From the NCBI RefSeq assembly GCF_040719265.1, contig NZ_JBFDAH010000023.1, positions 1 through 64,000 of the forward strand: a DNA stretch of 64,000 bases. The letters are read 5' to 3'. The notes beneath the pieces were generated by a model. The model searched no databases and was not told where the DNA came from. It saw only the letters and a list, made by a program, of their open reading frames with translations. Positions 1 to 8,880 of this stretch are shown piece by piece. A program made the position numbers and the translations under genes. The stretch comes from Aliikangiella maris (GTDB taxonomy: Bacteria; Pseudomonadota; Gammaproteobacteria; Enterobacterales; Kangiellaceae). Position 1 is the first letter of the stretch. Each line of letters opens with the position of its first letter.

Positions 1-179
1 TCGATACGACGAGTTTCTAACTGTTGCGCAGGGTCAATGCGGCGTGTTTCCAGTTGATAACTCGGATCAATACGTCGTGTGCTCACTTTAACCGATGGGT
101 CAATACGACGGGTTTCTAATTGCTGCGCAGGATCAATACGGCGCGTTTCCAGTTGATATGCCGGATCGATTCTTCTGGT
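1..179 (-). repeat. 33-bp coding tandem repeat with 99-bp higher-order period
   Basis: Each 33-bp unit encodes one 11-residue TRRIDP repeat of the secreted protein. The sequence starting at position 1 reappears with few changes at position 100, showing a 99-bp higher-order unit made of three different 33-bp units. There are no unique spacers, so this is not a CRISPR array. Confidence 0.85.
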
Positions 180-359
180 ACTAAACAACGGATACTGAGT
201 TAATTCACTATTCCCCAAAATAGTTTGACTTTCAATGTTGCCTGTTTTTACGTACTTCTGCTCAAACTTGCCATTATCAATCGCGCCAATGCTTGATTGA
301 GACAAAGTCATAGCAACCGCTAAAGATGATACATAAAAAAGATTTTTTGATGTCAACAT
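1..359 (-). CDS. Secreted 11-residue TRRIDP-repeat protein, N-terminal part (runs off the window)
   Basis: The reading frame opens with ATG at 359-357 and stays open to the window edge, giving 119 residues. Residues 1 to about 26 look like a Sec signal peptide ending in ...SSIGA. A spacer of about 35 residues follows. From residue 61 on, the protein is an uninterrupted tandem array of the 11-mer TRRIDPAxQLE: five full units plus the start of a sixth. Units 1 and 4 end in YQLE, units 2 and 5 are identical, and unit 3 reads TRRIDPSVKVS, so there is a three-unit (33-residue, 99-bp) higher-order period. I recognise no known family. The conserved Arg-Arg, Asp and Pro in each unit suggest a regular charged surface or binding repeat; that is inference. 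The gene lies downstream of the propeller receptor on the same strand, separated by a hairpin. Confidence 0.8.
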   Translation of the reverse strand, partial: MLTSKNLFYVSSLAVAMTLSQSSIGAIDNGKFEQKYVKTGNIESQTILGNSELTQYPLFSTRRIDPAYQLETRRIDPAQQLETRRIDPSVKVSTRRIDPSYQLETRRIDPAQQLETRRI

Positions 360-600
360 GCTCTCTTACCTTTTCATTGTTTGTATGATTTTTTAAATCC
401 TTGGTTTCTATTTAGTATCGATGAGCTAAGAAATCAATTAAATATTTTTTTGACACATTTATATTGTTCTTAAGTTCACTAGGTAGATTCGTATAACAAT
501 TAAGATTTAGTGTCAAATATTAGAAAAAGGGAAAGTTTAAAAAACCATTATTTATTCGTAAAAGGAATATACTAATAAGTAGATTAAATATGATGGTAAC

Positions 601-626
601 AGGAAAATACCCACTATCCTAGTGGG
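601..626 (-). terminator. Weak intrinsic terminator after the propeller receptor gene
   Basis: On the minus strand a 7-bp perfect stem (CCCACTA, TAGTGGG; 610-626) with a 3-base loop overlaps the TAG stop at 614-616. It is followed by TATTTTCC. The U-run is short, so termination may be partial and let the repeat-protein gene be co-transcribed. Confidence 0.45.
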
Positions 627-3600
627 GTTACATTTCCTGCGATATTACCGAGGTATTCTTGACGATGCCATTTTCGTTTTAGGACTTCAGGCACAAGTGA
701 ACTGCGGACGGGTCGGCTAAAATAAAAGCCTTGTACATAGTAGGCTCTATTTTTCCATAAATACTCACACTGAGATTTTGACTCAACACCTTCAATAATA
801 ACTTTCATTTCCATTGACTTTGCAATATCAATGATTGCTTTAACAACTCTTGAGTCTTGTGCATTAGTTTCAATATTATCAACAAAACTTTTATCAACTT
901 TTAAAGTATCAAATGGTAACGATTTTAATTGAGCCAATGAAGAATAACCGGTTCCAAAATCATCTAAAGCCAAACTGAAACCTAAGTCTTTTAAAATTTT
1001 AATCTGTGCTTTTGTTTCTTCAGTATCTTGCATACAAGCACTTTCTGTTATTTCTAATTCAATATATTTATTTTCAAGTCCTTCTTCTTTTAATATCTGC
1101 GTGATTTCATCTGCCAAATTTCTATTCCAAAATTGATTAGCCGATAAGTTAACACTTGTGCGACCACGCATAACACCGGCATCAACCCACTTTTTAGTTT
1201 GTTGTGCAGCTTGACGCAAAATACTATGACCTAAGGGAACAATTAGCCCAGTTTCTTCTGCTAAAGGAATAAATTCAGCAGGACTAATGACCCCCAGTTC
1301 TTTATGCGTCCATCGCGCCAATGCTTCGATGCCGTCAACCAATCCACTATTTAAATCAACTTTTGGCTGATAATAAAGTTCGATAGTTTCATCATCAATA
1401 GCTTTACGCAACGCATTTTCCAGTTCTAAACGTTTACGCGCACGCTCATTAAATTCAATTGAGTAAAAGCTATAAGAATTATTAACCAGCTTTTTCGCTT
1501 CATTCATTGCGGTGTCAGCATTTCTGATCAGACGATCGCCAATAATGGCATCATCAGGTGCCAGCGTGATACCAATTGAATAACTTAGTTTTAATTGTTG
1601 GCCTTTAACAAAAATAGGTTGATTCAATTCGTTAAGTAGCAGTTCAACAAATGTTGCAACCAATGCCGAAGATTTAACTTCTTCAATGACAATAATAAAT
1701 TCATCGCCACCGACACGCGCAACGGTATCACCATCTTTATTGCAACTGACTAACCGAGCACCAACTTGCTTCAACAAAATGTCGCCAACTTTATGGCCTA
1801 GCGAATCATTAATTCGTTTGAAATTATCAATGTCTACTAGTAGCAAGGCAAAACGCCCATTGTCACGTTTAGTTTTTTCAATAATTAAATTCAAGCGATC
1901 ATTCAAACATGCTCTGTTAGGTAAACCAGTAAGCGAATCATAATTAGCCAGTTTACGAAACTCTTCTTCTGCTCGCTTGCGGAAAGTAATATCGGAAAAT
2001 ACACCAACATAATAGCGTACATTGCCATTTTCATCATGCAATGTGTCAATACTTAACTTTTGCGGGAAAGGTTCATCATTTTTTCTCTCAGCCCACACTT
2101 CTCCTTGCCAGCTACCATGCTCTTCTGCACTGGTACGAATGCGCTGAATAATATTTCGTGATTGTTCCTGTGTTTCAGGAAACCAAAGTACTTCCCCTTT
2201 CTTTTCACGCAAAGGAAAGCCACTGATTTTTTCAAACGCAGGATTACACTCAATTAAGCGCCAATCGCTATCTCTAATCCAAACCCCATCGGAAGTACTT
2301 TTGAACGCTTGACCAAGCATTTCAAATTGTTCATCCTTGCGTTTAATAGAAGTAATGTCACGCTGTGTACCAGACATCCGCAACGCATTGCCCGACTTAT
2401 CAACAGCAACCACTTTGCCGCGATCTTGAATCCAGCGCCAGCCTTTATCGACATCAACGATTCGATAGCATAATTCAAAATGTTTACTTTTTCCGGCAAT
2501 ATGCGCTTGTAACTGCTTACGTACATTTTCCAAATCAGCAGGATGAATATAACTGGCTAATTGATATAAGTTTCTGGAAAGTTTGGTACAATCGATTTGG
2601 ATTTTTTTAAACTCATTAGAACGCGAAATATCACCCGTTTCGAGATTCCAATCCCAAAACTCATACCCCGACCCCCATAAGCTCAGTTTGAGTCTTTCCT
2701 CATTTTCCTGAATCGACTGCTGTATCTGCTTTTCCCTTTTGCGTTTTTGATAATAATAGAAAATACTACTGCCGACTATAAACAGCATAATTAAGGTATA
2801 AATCAGATAAGCAACCTTGGTTTGCCACCATGGCGGCTCAATGACAATATTCAACTTATTAATTTTCTCATTCCATTTTTGTTGAATATTTCCTACCTGC
2901 AACTCAAACTCATAAAAACCAGGATCAATATTTGTGTAGGTTGCCAATTTGTTTGATGAATCAGATGTAATCCACTGTTCACTCAAACCTTTCAAACGAT
3001 AGCGAAATAGCAAGTCATTATTTCTAACAAACTGTGGACTGGTAAATTTTATCGAAAAAGGTGTTTGATCATATTTTAAATGCACTTCAGCAAGTGTTGA
3101 TAATGTACTTGGTAAAATTCCTTTTTCAGATACTTTAACTTTCGTATTGGCAATATAAAAATCAACAAAGACGGCATCTCGAATGTAGGGTGCTTTTTTC
3201 TCGACACTCGGATAAAAACGATTGAGTCCATTTGTCCCGCCAAAATATAAAAAACCATTTTTAGATTGAATTCCTGGCAAATTAAACTCATTACCTTGAA
3301 GTCCATCAGAAACATTAAAGCTGGTGATATCATTACCGCTGACATCAATCGCAGACAATCCATGATTACTTGAGATCCAGATATTTTTTGTTGTGAAGTC
3401 GGCAATCACCGAGTAAATACTATTGTTTGGTAAACCGTTAGACTCATCTATTGTGGCAATGCGAGACTCATGATCAATAATTTTTAGCCCTTTTGACCAA
3501 GTGCCAACCCATAGTTTACCACTCCAATCAACCGCTAAATCAATCGTTTGAAAACTATCAGTACCTGGAATTTCTTCAGATTGAATATTGAATTGATCGG

Positions 3601-5176
3601 ATTGATTTAAACGAAAAGTAATTTTATGAATGCTTTCATCTTTATTTGCTATGTAACCGGAGTTTTTGTCGCTAAAGACAATCACCCGTGGGCTAATCAT
3701 ATTTTTCGATAATTCACCTATCTGTTGGAACTGGCCTTCTGTTTGGCGGAAAACAAAAACGCCTTTCCCTTCAATACCAATCCAGATATTTTCATTTAAA
3801 TCAGCGGTAATAAAAACAACTGGATGATCACCATTTAATACTTGATTGACAGCATCATCATATTTAGACAGTTGCTTAGATTTGAGATCATATTTCAACA
3901 ATCCTTGAAAAGTACCCAGTAAAACACTTTCATCACTATCTTGAAAAATAGTTCTGATAGTTGCATCAATACTTTTACCATCACTCATTAAAGGAAAATA
4001 TTCAAAAGTCTTACTTCGCGTGTTAAATAATGACAACTTGCCTGACTCACTACCCAACCAGATATTTCCATCTTTATTTTCATAAAGCGATGCAATACTT
4101 GAATCCTCAAGCCCTTCATTAGCAACCGGGTGTATTCCATAAGTTTCAAAACGCTTGCTATCAGGAAAATAACGACTAACCCCACCACCATAAGTGCCGA
4201 CCCAAATTGTCTTGTCTTTTCCCTGATAGATTGAAGAAATATTATCTTCAATCAGCGACATGTCATTTCGATAATCAGCCAGAATTAATCTTTCAGACAT
4301 TTGTGTTGGTTCAACAACTAAAATTCCATTGCGTGTACCAAACCACAGTTGCCCCAATTTATCCTGATGTATTGTTCGCACCGATTTACTCGGCAAATTT
4401 ATTTCAAAGGGAATGAGTCGTCGAATATCTCTTTCCAGTAAAAAGACACCTTCTCCCCAAGTTGCAACAAAAATTCTGCCATAGGAATCCTGATAAATAT
4501 CAACAATACTAATATTTTTGTAGTTATTACTCGAACCTTCACGAGCATCTTCAAGCATATTGACTGGAATAAATTTAGTATTGCTTCGGTCGAATAAATA
4601 TAATCCTCCGCGAATTGTTCCAACCCAAAGCTGCTTATGATCATCTTCAAAAATTGTTCTGACTTTGTGGTGAGCATAAGATTTGATAGTCTGTGTATTC
4701 AGGTCAATCGAGTTTAATCCCTTAGCCGTCCCCACCCAGATAAGGCCATCCTCAGTTTGATATAACGAGCGAATATTACTCGAGTTAATTCCTTTATCCG
4801 AAACTTCAATTTTACGGAAATTATCTAGATGACGATCATAAACATTCAAACCATTTTCGGTTCCAACCCAAAGATCGCCATTCTTATCGATTAATAAAGC
4901 ACTGACCCCATTATTCGACAACGAATTTTCATCTAGTCGATCGTATCGATAAGTAATCAATTCATTTCCGTCATATTTTTGTAATCCATCTTCTGTACCC
5001 AGCCAGATGAAACCATGATTATCTTCAATCATGTCAAAAACGACTATCGACACCAAACCATCTTTTTTAGTGAGCGTATGAAACTGAAACAAGGGCTCAG
5101 CAGAGACAAAATTACTACTCGAAAGAGTCATTAGTAAGAAAAGAAATACGAATTTTAAGAGATTAAATCTATCCAT
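614..5176 (-). CDS. Periplasmic propeller receptor with PAS, GGDEF and EAL domains
   Basis: A 1520-residue one-piece receptor for cyclic-di-GMP turnover. A signal peptide (about 1-26, ...NFVSA) leads into some fourteen propeller repeats of the Reg_prop type (motifs such as GFIWLGTEDGLQKYD, GDLWVGTENGLNVYD) up to about residue 650. A Y_Y_Y-type beta-sandwich (about 700-780) precedes a single membrane helix near 790-815. The cytoplasmic part has two PAS/PAC segments, a GGDEF domain with intact GGDEF motif, and an EAL domain with intact EALARW and DDFGTGYSSL. The position of the inhibitory I-site reads KDGD instead of RxxD. Both catalytic signatures look complete, so it could be bifunctional or biased by ligand; the ligand is unknown. 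Two-component relatives carry a kinase in place of GGDEF-EAL. ATG at 5176 precedes the signal peptide. Confidence 0.93.
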   Translation of the reverse strand: MDRFNLLKFVFLFLLMTLSSSNFVSAEPLFQFHTLTKKDGLVSIVVFDMIEDNHGFIWLGTEDGLQKYDGNELITYRYDRLDENSLSNNGVSALLIDKNGDLWVGTENGLNVYDRHLDNFRKIEVSDKGINSSNIRSLYQTEDGLIWVGTAKGLNSIDLNTQTIKSYAHHKVRTIFEDDHKQLWVGTIRGGLYLFDRSNTKFIPVNMLEDAREGSSNNYKNISIVDIYQDSYGRIFVATWGEGVFLLERDIRRLIPFEINLPSKSVRTIHQDKLGQLWFGTRNGILVVEPTQMSERLILADYRNDMSLIEDNISSIYQGKDKTIWVGTYGGGVSRYFPDSKRFETYGIHPVANEGLEDSSIASLYENKDGNIWLGSESGKLSLFNTRSKTFEYFPLMSDGKSIDATIRTIFQDSDESVLLGTFQGLLKYDLKSKQLSKYDDAVNQVLNGDHPVVFITADLNENIWIGIEGKGVFVFRQTEGQFQQIGELSKNMISPRVIVFSDKNSGYIANKDESIHKITFRLNQSDQFNIQSEEIPGTDSFQTIDLAVDWSGKLWVGTWSKGLKIIDHESRIATIDESNGLPNNSIYSVIADFTTKNIWISSNHGLSAIDVSGNDITSFNVSDGLQGNEFNLPGIQSKNGFLYFGGTNGLNRFYPSVEKKAPYIRDAVFVDFYIANTKVKVSEKGILPSTLSTLAEVHLKYDQTPFSIKFTSPQFVRNNDLLFRYRLKGLSEQWITSDSSNKLATYTNIDPGFYEFELQVGNIQQKWNEKINKLNIVIEPPWWQTKVAYLIYTLIMLFIVGSSIFYYYQKRKREKQIQQSIQENEERLKLSLWGSGYEFWDWNLETGDISRSNEFKKIQIDCTKLSRNLYQLASYIHPADLENVRKQLQAHIAGKSKHFELCYRIVDVDKGWRWIQDRGKVVAVDKSGNALRMSGTQRDITSIKRKDEQFEMLGQAFKSTSDGVWIRDSDWRLIECNPAFEKISGFPLREKKGEVLWFPETQEQSRNIIQRIRTSAEEHGSWQGEVWAERKNDEPFPQKLSIDTLHDENGNVRYYVGVFSDITFRKRAEEEFRKLANYDSLTGLPNRACLNDRLNLIIEKTKRDNGRFALLLVDIDNFKRINDSLGHKVGDILLKQVGARLVSCNKDGDTVARVGGDEFIIVIEEVKSSALVATFVELLLNELNQPIFVKGQQLKLSYSIGITLAPDDAIIGDRLIRNADTAMNEAKKLVNNSYSFYSIEFNERARKRLELENALRKAIDDETIELYYQPKVDLNSGLVDGIEALARWTHKELGVISPAEFIPLAEETGLIVPLGHSILRQAAQQTKKWVDAGVMRGRTSVNLSANQFWNRNLADEITQILKEEGLENKYIELEITESACMQDTEETKAQIKILKDLGFSLALDDFGTGYSSLAQLKSLPFDTLKVDKSFVDNIETNAQDSRVVKAIIDIAKSMEMKVIIEGVESKSQCEYLWKNRAYYVQGFYFSRPVRSSLVPEVLKRKWHRQEYLGNIAGNVTPLG

Positions 5177-5474
5177 AAACCAGGTTCGTCAGTGATTAAA
5201 ACCGTCGATCATTTAGGCGAGTGGTAAATCATAGTGCAATATAACCAATCTTTACTGACAAGTCAGTTAATAAAGACTTAAAATCTCAAATATCTATTGA
5301 TTTTGTTCACTAGTCAGGTTTATATAGCAAGTTTTAAACTATGAAAAACATAGATTGATTGAATTAGACTAATTAAGCAATATTACTCAAAATAAGTACA
5401 ACTGAGTGATAAAGTGATTTTAACAAAATCACACAGCAACTATTTTTAAATGAATTGTGTAGATTGGAGTTAAC

Positions 5475-5714
5475 ATGAAAAGATTTACAATTTTCGGCCG
5501 TCCAGGGTGTGGCTACTGTACTCGTGCCAAACAACTATGTGAAATCAAAAATTTTGATTACAAATACATTGATATTTGGGAAGAAAATATCAGCAAAGAA
5601 GATTTGGCCAAAACCATCGGTAAACCCGTACATACCGTACCCCAAGTTTTCCACGGCGAAACTCATATTGGTGGATTTGATGATTTAGAGGCTTACATTG
5701 CAACTCTAAACTAA
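5475..5714 (+). CDS. grxA: Glutaredoxin, GrxA type
   Basis: A 79-residue glutaredoxin that would reduce disulfides with glutathione in the cytoplasm. The active site is CGYC (residues about 12-15; many GrxA proteins have CPYC), followed by the cis-proline TVPQ and the glutathione-binding GGFDDLEAY segment. The length is normal for the small glutaredoxins. ATG at 5475 is preceded by GGAG five bases upstream. The gene stands alone, divergent from the propeller receptor; the 298-bp region between them should hold both promoters, but I see no strong match to a known operator there. Confidence 0.92.
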   Translation: MKRFTIFGRPGCGYCTRAKQLCEIKNFDYKYIDIWEENISKEDLAKTIGKPVHTVPQVFHGETHIGGFDDLEAYIATLN

Positions 5715-5845
5715 TATTCCACAATTTTCATAGCCAAACTACTGCTTTTTTAGGATAATAGTGAACTTATACACAGAAAAAAGAATTAAAGTTAACTTTA
5801 TTCTCTAACTTGTTGAATTTAATATATATTAAAGGCTAATTGTTA

Positions 5846-7531
5846 ATGAAAGCAGTAGTTGAAGCTTGGCTCATAGAGGTCATAGCCAAACTCAAAGAAC
5901 AGGCAATCATTCCTGAGTCTGTTAACCTAACTCCCCAGGTCACTCATACCAAAGATAAATCCCATGGTGACTATGCGACCAATGCTGCATTAATGTTGGC
6001 AAAACCCGCAAAAAAATCCCCCCTTGAACTGGCAGAGCTTATTTCAAGCTTAATTGGAGCGCGTGGTGAAATTGAAAAGCTGGAAATAGCGGGCCCCGGA
6101 TTTATCAACTTTTTTCTTAGTCAAGATGCTTCAATGGAGGTAATTAACAGCATATTACAGCAACAAGCTCGGTACGGCACTAACAACGATGGACAGGGAA
6201 AACCTGTGCAAGTTGAATTTGTTTCTGCAAATCCTACTGGCCCTTTACATTTTGGGCACGGGCGAGGCGCTGTAGTTGGTGACTGTTTGGCGAGAGTCCT
6301 CACCGCAAACGGCTGGAAAGTAACAAAAGAGTTCTATTACAACGATGCCGGACAACAGATAAACAATTTGGCCTTATCGGTTCAAGCACGCTGTAAGAAT
6401 GTATCACCCGACTCTGAACAGTGGCACAAAGATTGGTATAAAGGTGACTATATCAAAGATGTTGCTGCCGATTACCTGGCAAAACAAACAGTTGATGCTG
6501 CCGACAAGCATGTAGCAGCCAAAGGTGATGCCGATGACTTGCAAGCAATCAGAGAGTTTGCCGTTGCTTATTTGCGACGTGAGCAAGATCTTGATTTAAA
6601 AGCATTTGATGTAAATTTTGATGTGTTCTTTCTTGAATCATCATTGTACGAAAATGGCGACATCGATAAAACAGTGACCAACTTAATCGAATCAGGCCAT
6701 ACCTATGAAAAAGATGATGCCCTATGGCTACGAACCACCGATTACGGTGATGACAAAGACCGAGTTATGCGCAAATCTGATGGTGGATACACATACTTTC
6801 TGCCTGATGTCGCTTACCATGTCAACAAATGGAAGCGGGGCTTTGGCCGTGTTATTAATGAATTTGGCGCCGATCACCACAGCACCGTTCAACGAGTAAA
6901 GGCAGGGCTACAGGCACTCGATATAGGGATTCCAAAAGACTGGCCAGAAATTGTGTTGCACCAAATGGTGACCGTAATGCGCGGTAATGTCGAAGTAAAA
7001 ATTTCAAAAAGAGCCGGTAGCTATTTAACTTTACGCGATATTATTGATGAAGTAGGTCGAGATGCAACTCGATACTTCCTAGTTGCAAGACGAGCCGAAT
7101 CACAAATGACTTTCGATCTGGAGTTGGCTGCCTCACAAACAAATGACAACCCGGTGTACTACATTCAATATGCACATGCACGAATCTGTTCGGTATTCCG
7201 CAAATTGGAAGAGGCCGGACTGCAATTTGATCAGCAAAACGGTTTAGAGCACCTGACTCAATTAACCAGTGATTATGAAAAAGCATTAACCGATCGATTA
7301 TCCAAATATCCTGAACTGGTAAAGTTTGCCGCTCGTTCATTAGAAGCACACACTATTGCACACTATTTGCGAGAATTAGCCAATGATTTTCATAGTTACT
7401 ACAACGCAGGTAAATTTATTGTTGATGATGCCGCAGAGCGTGACGCTCGCCTGTGTTTAATTAGTGCGGTAAAACAGGTACTAGTCAATGGCTTAACATT
7501 GCTTGGCGTCAGTGCACCAGAAAAAATGTAG
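5846..7531 (+). CDS. argS: Arginyl-tRNA synthetase
   Basis: Class I aminoacyl-tRNA synthetase charging tRNA-Arg. The 561-residue protein has the N-terminal Add-1 domain, the HIGH-type signature in NPTGPLHFGHGRGAV, the KMSKS-equivalent VKISKRAGSYLTLRDI, and the C-terminal DALR anticodon-binding domain. An in-frame TTG lies two codons upstream at 5840, but AAAGG at 5831-5835 is ten bases from the ATG at 5846 and only four from the TTG, so I choose the ATG. It leads the block argS / SPOR protein / hslV / hslU, an order common in gammaproteobacteria. Confidence 0.97.
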   Translation: MKAVVEAWLIEVIAKLKEQAIIPESVNLTPQVTHTKDKSHGDYATNAALMLAKPAKKSPLELAELISSLIGARGEIEKLEIAGPGFINFFLSQDASMEVINSILQQQARYGTNNDGQGKPVQVEFVSANPTGPLHFGHGRGAVVGDCLARVLTANGWKVTKEFYYNDAGQQINNLALSVQARCKNVSPDSEQWHKDWYKGDYIKDVAADYLAKQTVDAADKHVAAKGDADDLQAIREFAVAYLRREQDLDLKAFDVNFDVFFLESSLYENGDIDKTVTNLIESGHTYEKDDALWLRTTDYGDDKDRVMRKSDGGYTYFLPDVAYHVNKWKRGFGRVINEFGADHHSTVQRVKAGLQALDIGIPKDWPEIVLHQMVTVMRGNVEVKISKRAGSYLTLRDIIDEVGRDATRYFLVARRAESQMTFDLELAASQTNDNPVYYIQYAHARICSVFRKLEEAGLQFDQQNGLEHLTQLTSDYEKALTDRLSKYPELVKFAARSLEAHTIAHYLRELANDFHSYYNAGKFIVDDAAERDARLCLISAVKQVLVNGLTLLGVSAPEKM

Positions 7532-7553
7532 TTTTCTGCCGTTAATTAGTATG

Positions 7554-7576
7554 AGGTTTTGGCAAAGCCAAAACCT
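7554..7576 (+). other. Perfect 10-bp hairpin between argS and the SPOR gene
   Basis: AGGTTTTGGC (7554-7563), loop AAA, GCCAAAACCT (7567-7576). There is no following U-run, so it is not a classic intrinsic terminator. It sits 26 bases before the next start codon and could stabilise the argS 3' end or modulate readthrough into the SPOR gene. Confidence 0.55.
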
Positions 7577-7602
7577 AGACGATAATTTGTTATTACCATC
7601 AT

Positions 7603-8205
7603 ATGCCTAGAGACTACGCTAAAAAGAAACCGGCTCGCACAAAAAAGCAAGGGGCCAGCCGCAGTCAAGCAAAAGCCAGTGTATCACCCATACGTTGGCT
7701 GCTGACGATTGGTTTGACACTAACTTTAGCAGGTGGACTAATCTATCTAAAGTGGTTTTACCCAAAAACATCTCCTCCACCAAACACTTCATCAAAACCG
7801 GTCAGTGCACCGCAAAGCTCATCTGCTGCAACTAAAACCAATACCACGACGAACAAAAAGAGTGACGAGCAGGTGCCATTTTATGATGTGCATCGGGATC
7901 TTACGACGAAACAGGTTAAAATCCCCAAAGAAGATCTCAAACTACCTGAAATATATAAAAAGTATTTCTACACAATGCCATGTGGCTCTTTCCGCGAAAT
8001 AGAACGCGCCGAAGAACTTAAAGCCCAAATTGCCATGACTGGCAACAAATCAGAGCTGATGCCTGTAAAGAGTAAGGGAGAAACCTGGTATCGCGTGCAG
8101 CTTGGCCCTTTCTCCAGTAAACGTACAGCGGAAAAAATTCGCCATCGTCTGGAAGATAACAATATTCAAGATTGCATGATACGCGCTCACTTAAAAGCAG
8201 AATAA
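7603..8205 (+). CDS. FtsN-like SPOR-domain division protein
   Basis: A 200-residue bitopic inner-membrane protein. The first 29 residues are Lys/Arg/Ala-rich and cytoplasmic, followed by one membrane helix (about 30-50), a Ser/Thr/Pro/Lys-rich periplasmic linker and a C-terminal SPOR domain (about 120-195: FYTMPCGSFREIERAEEL ... WYRVQLGPFSSKRTAE). SPOR domains bind denuded septal peptidoglycan. Position just upstream of hslVU matches the ftsN-hslVU neighbourhood of enterics, so an FtsN role is likely though the protein is shorter than E. coli FtsN. No clear Shine-Dalgarno precedes the ATG at 7603. Confidence 0.82.
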   Translation: MPRDYAKKKPARTKKQGASRSQAKASVSPIRWLLTIGLTLTLAGGLIYLKWFYPKTSPPPNTSSKPVSAPQSSSAATKTNTTTNKKSDEQVPFYDVHRDLTTKQVKIPKEDLKLPEIYKKYFYTMPCGSFREIERAEELKAQIAMTGNKSELMPVKSKGETWYRVQLGPFSSKRTAEKIRHRLEDNNIQDCMIRAHLKAE

Positions 8206-8245
8206 TCTGGCTTTACAGCAAATCGCTAAATTTCTCGATTTAGAA

Positions 8246-8275
8246 CTTGAAAATAATTCATTAGGACCCACATTA
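8246..8275 (+). promoter_or_regulatory. Candidate sigma32 (heat-shock) promoter for hslVU
   Basis: CTTGAAA at 8246-8252 matches the sigma32 -35 element exactly. After a 15-bp spacer, CCACATTA at 8268-8275 resembles the CCCCATnT -10. It lies about 45 bp before the hslV start, in the gap after the SPOR gene. HslVU is a sigma32 target in E. coli, which supports the reading. Confidence 0.55.
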
Positions 8276-8318
8276 CAGCGGTAGTTTAACCAATTCATTT
8301 TATCCGGAGTACAGATCA

Positions 8319-8861
8319 TTGGAACAATATCGAGGTACGACAATACTCTCCGTACGACGTAATGGCAAAGTTGTCATTGGAGGCGATGGGCAAGTTTCAC
8401 TTGGTAACACCATAATGAAAGGCAATGCACGCAAAGTTCGCACCTTATATCAAGGAAAGGTTATCGCCGGTTTTGCAGGCGGCACAGCCGATGCATTTAC
8501 CCTATTTGAACGATTTGAAGCCAAGCTGGAAAAACATCAAGGTAAGCTGATGCGAGCAGCAGTTGAAATGGCAAAAGACTGGCGAACTGATAAAATGCTA
8601 CGTCGTCTCGAAGCGCTACTTGTGGTTGCCGACAAACAGCACTCACTCATCATCACCGGAAATGGTGATGTTATAGAACCCGAAGACAGTTTAATGGCAA
8701 TTGGTTCAGGCGGACCATTTGCGCAATCAGCAGCAAGAGCTTTGCTAGATAAAACCGATTTAAGTGCCCGAGAAATTGTTGAAACCGGACTGAAAATCGC
8801 AGGTGATATTTGCGTTTACACCAACCAAAATCACACCATTGAAGAACTCGATTGCAATTAA
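8319..8861 (+). CDS. hslV: HslV, peptidase subunit of the HslVU protease
   Basis: Proteasome-like threonine protease (180 residues) that forms a double hexamer inside HslU caps. The catalytic Thr is in RGTTILSVRRNGKVV; IGGDGQVSLGN and GSGGPFAQSAARALL are family signatures. The start is TTG at 8319, nine bases after CGGAG (8305-8309). Unlike E. coli HslV, where Thr directly follows Met, here a six-residue leader (M-E-Q-Y-R-G) precedes the Thr, as in several other proteobacteria, so it must be removed for activity. hslU follows 19 bases downstream. Confidence 0.96.
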   Translation: MEQYRGTTILSVRRNGKVVIGGDGQVSLGNTIMKGNARKVRTLYQGKVIAGFAGGTADAFTLFERFEAKLEKHQGKLMRAAVEMAKDWRTDKMLRRLEALLVVADKQHSLIITGNGDVIEPEDSLMAIGSGGPFAQSAARALLDKTDLSAREIVETGLKIAGDICVYTNQNHTIEELDCN

Positions 8862-8880
8862 ATTTTTGGAAAATTAACTT

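Noticed and set aside
1..179. CRISPR-like array from regular 33-bp repeats
   Set aside because: The repeats are contiguous, encode an in-frame 11-residue motif and have no unique spacers.
1686..1943. Plus-strand open frame inside the GGDEF region
   Set aside because: It is antisense to a well-conserved domain and has no ribosome site; a shadow frame.
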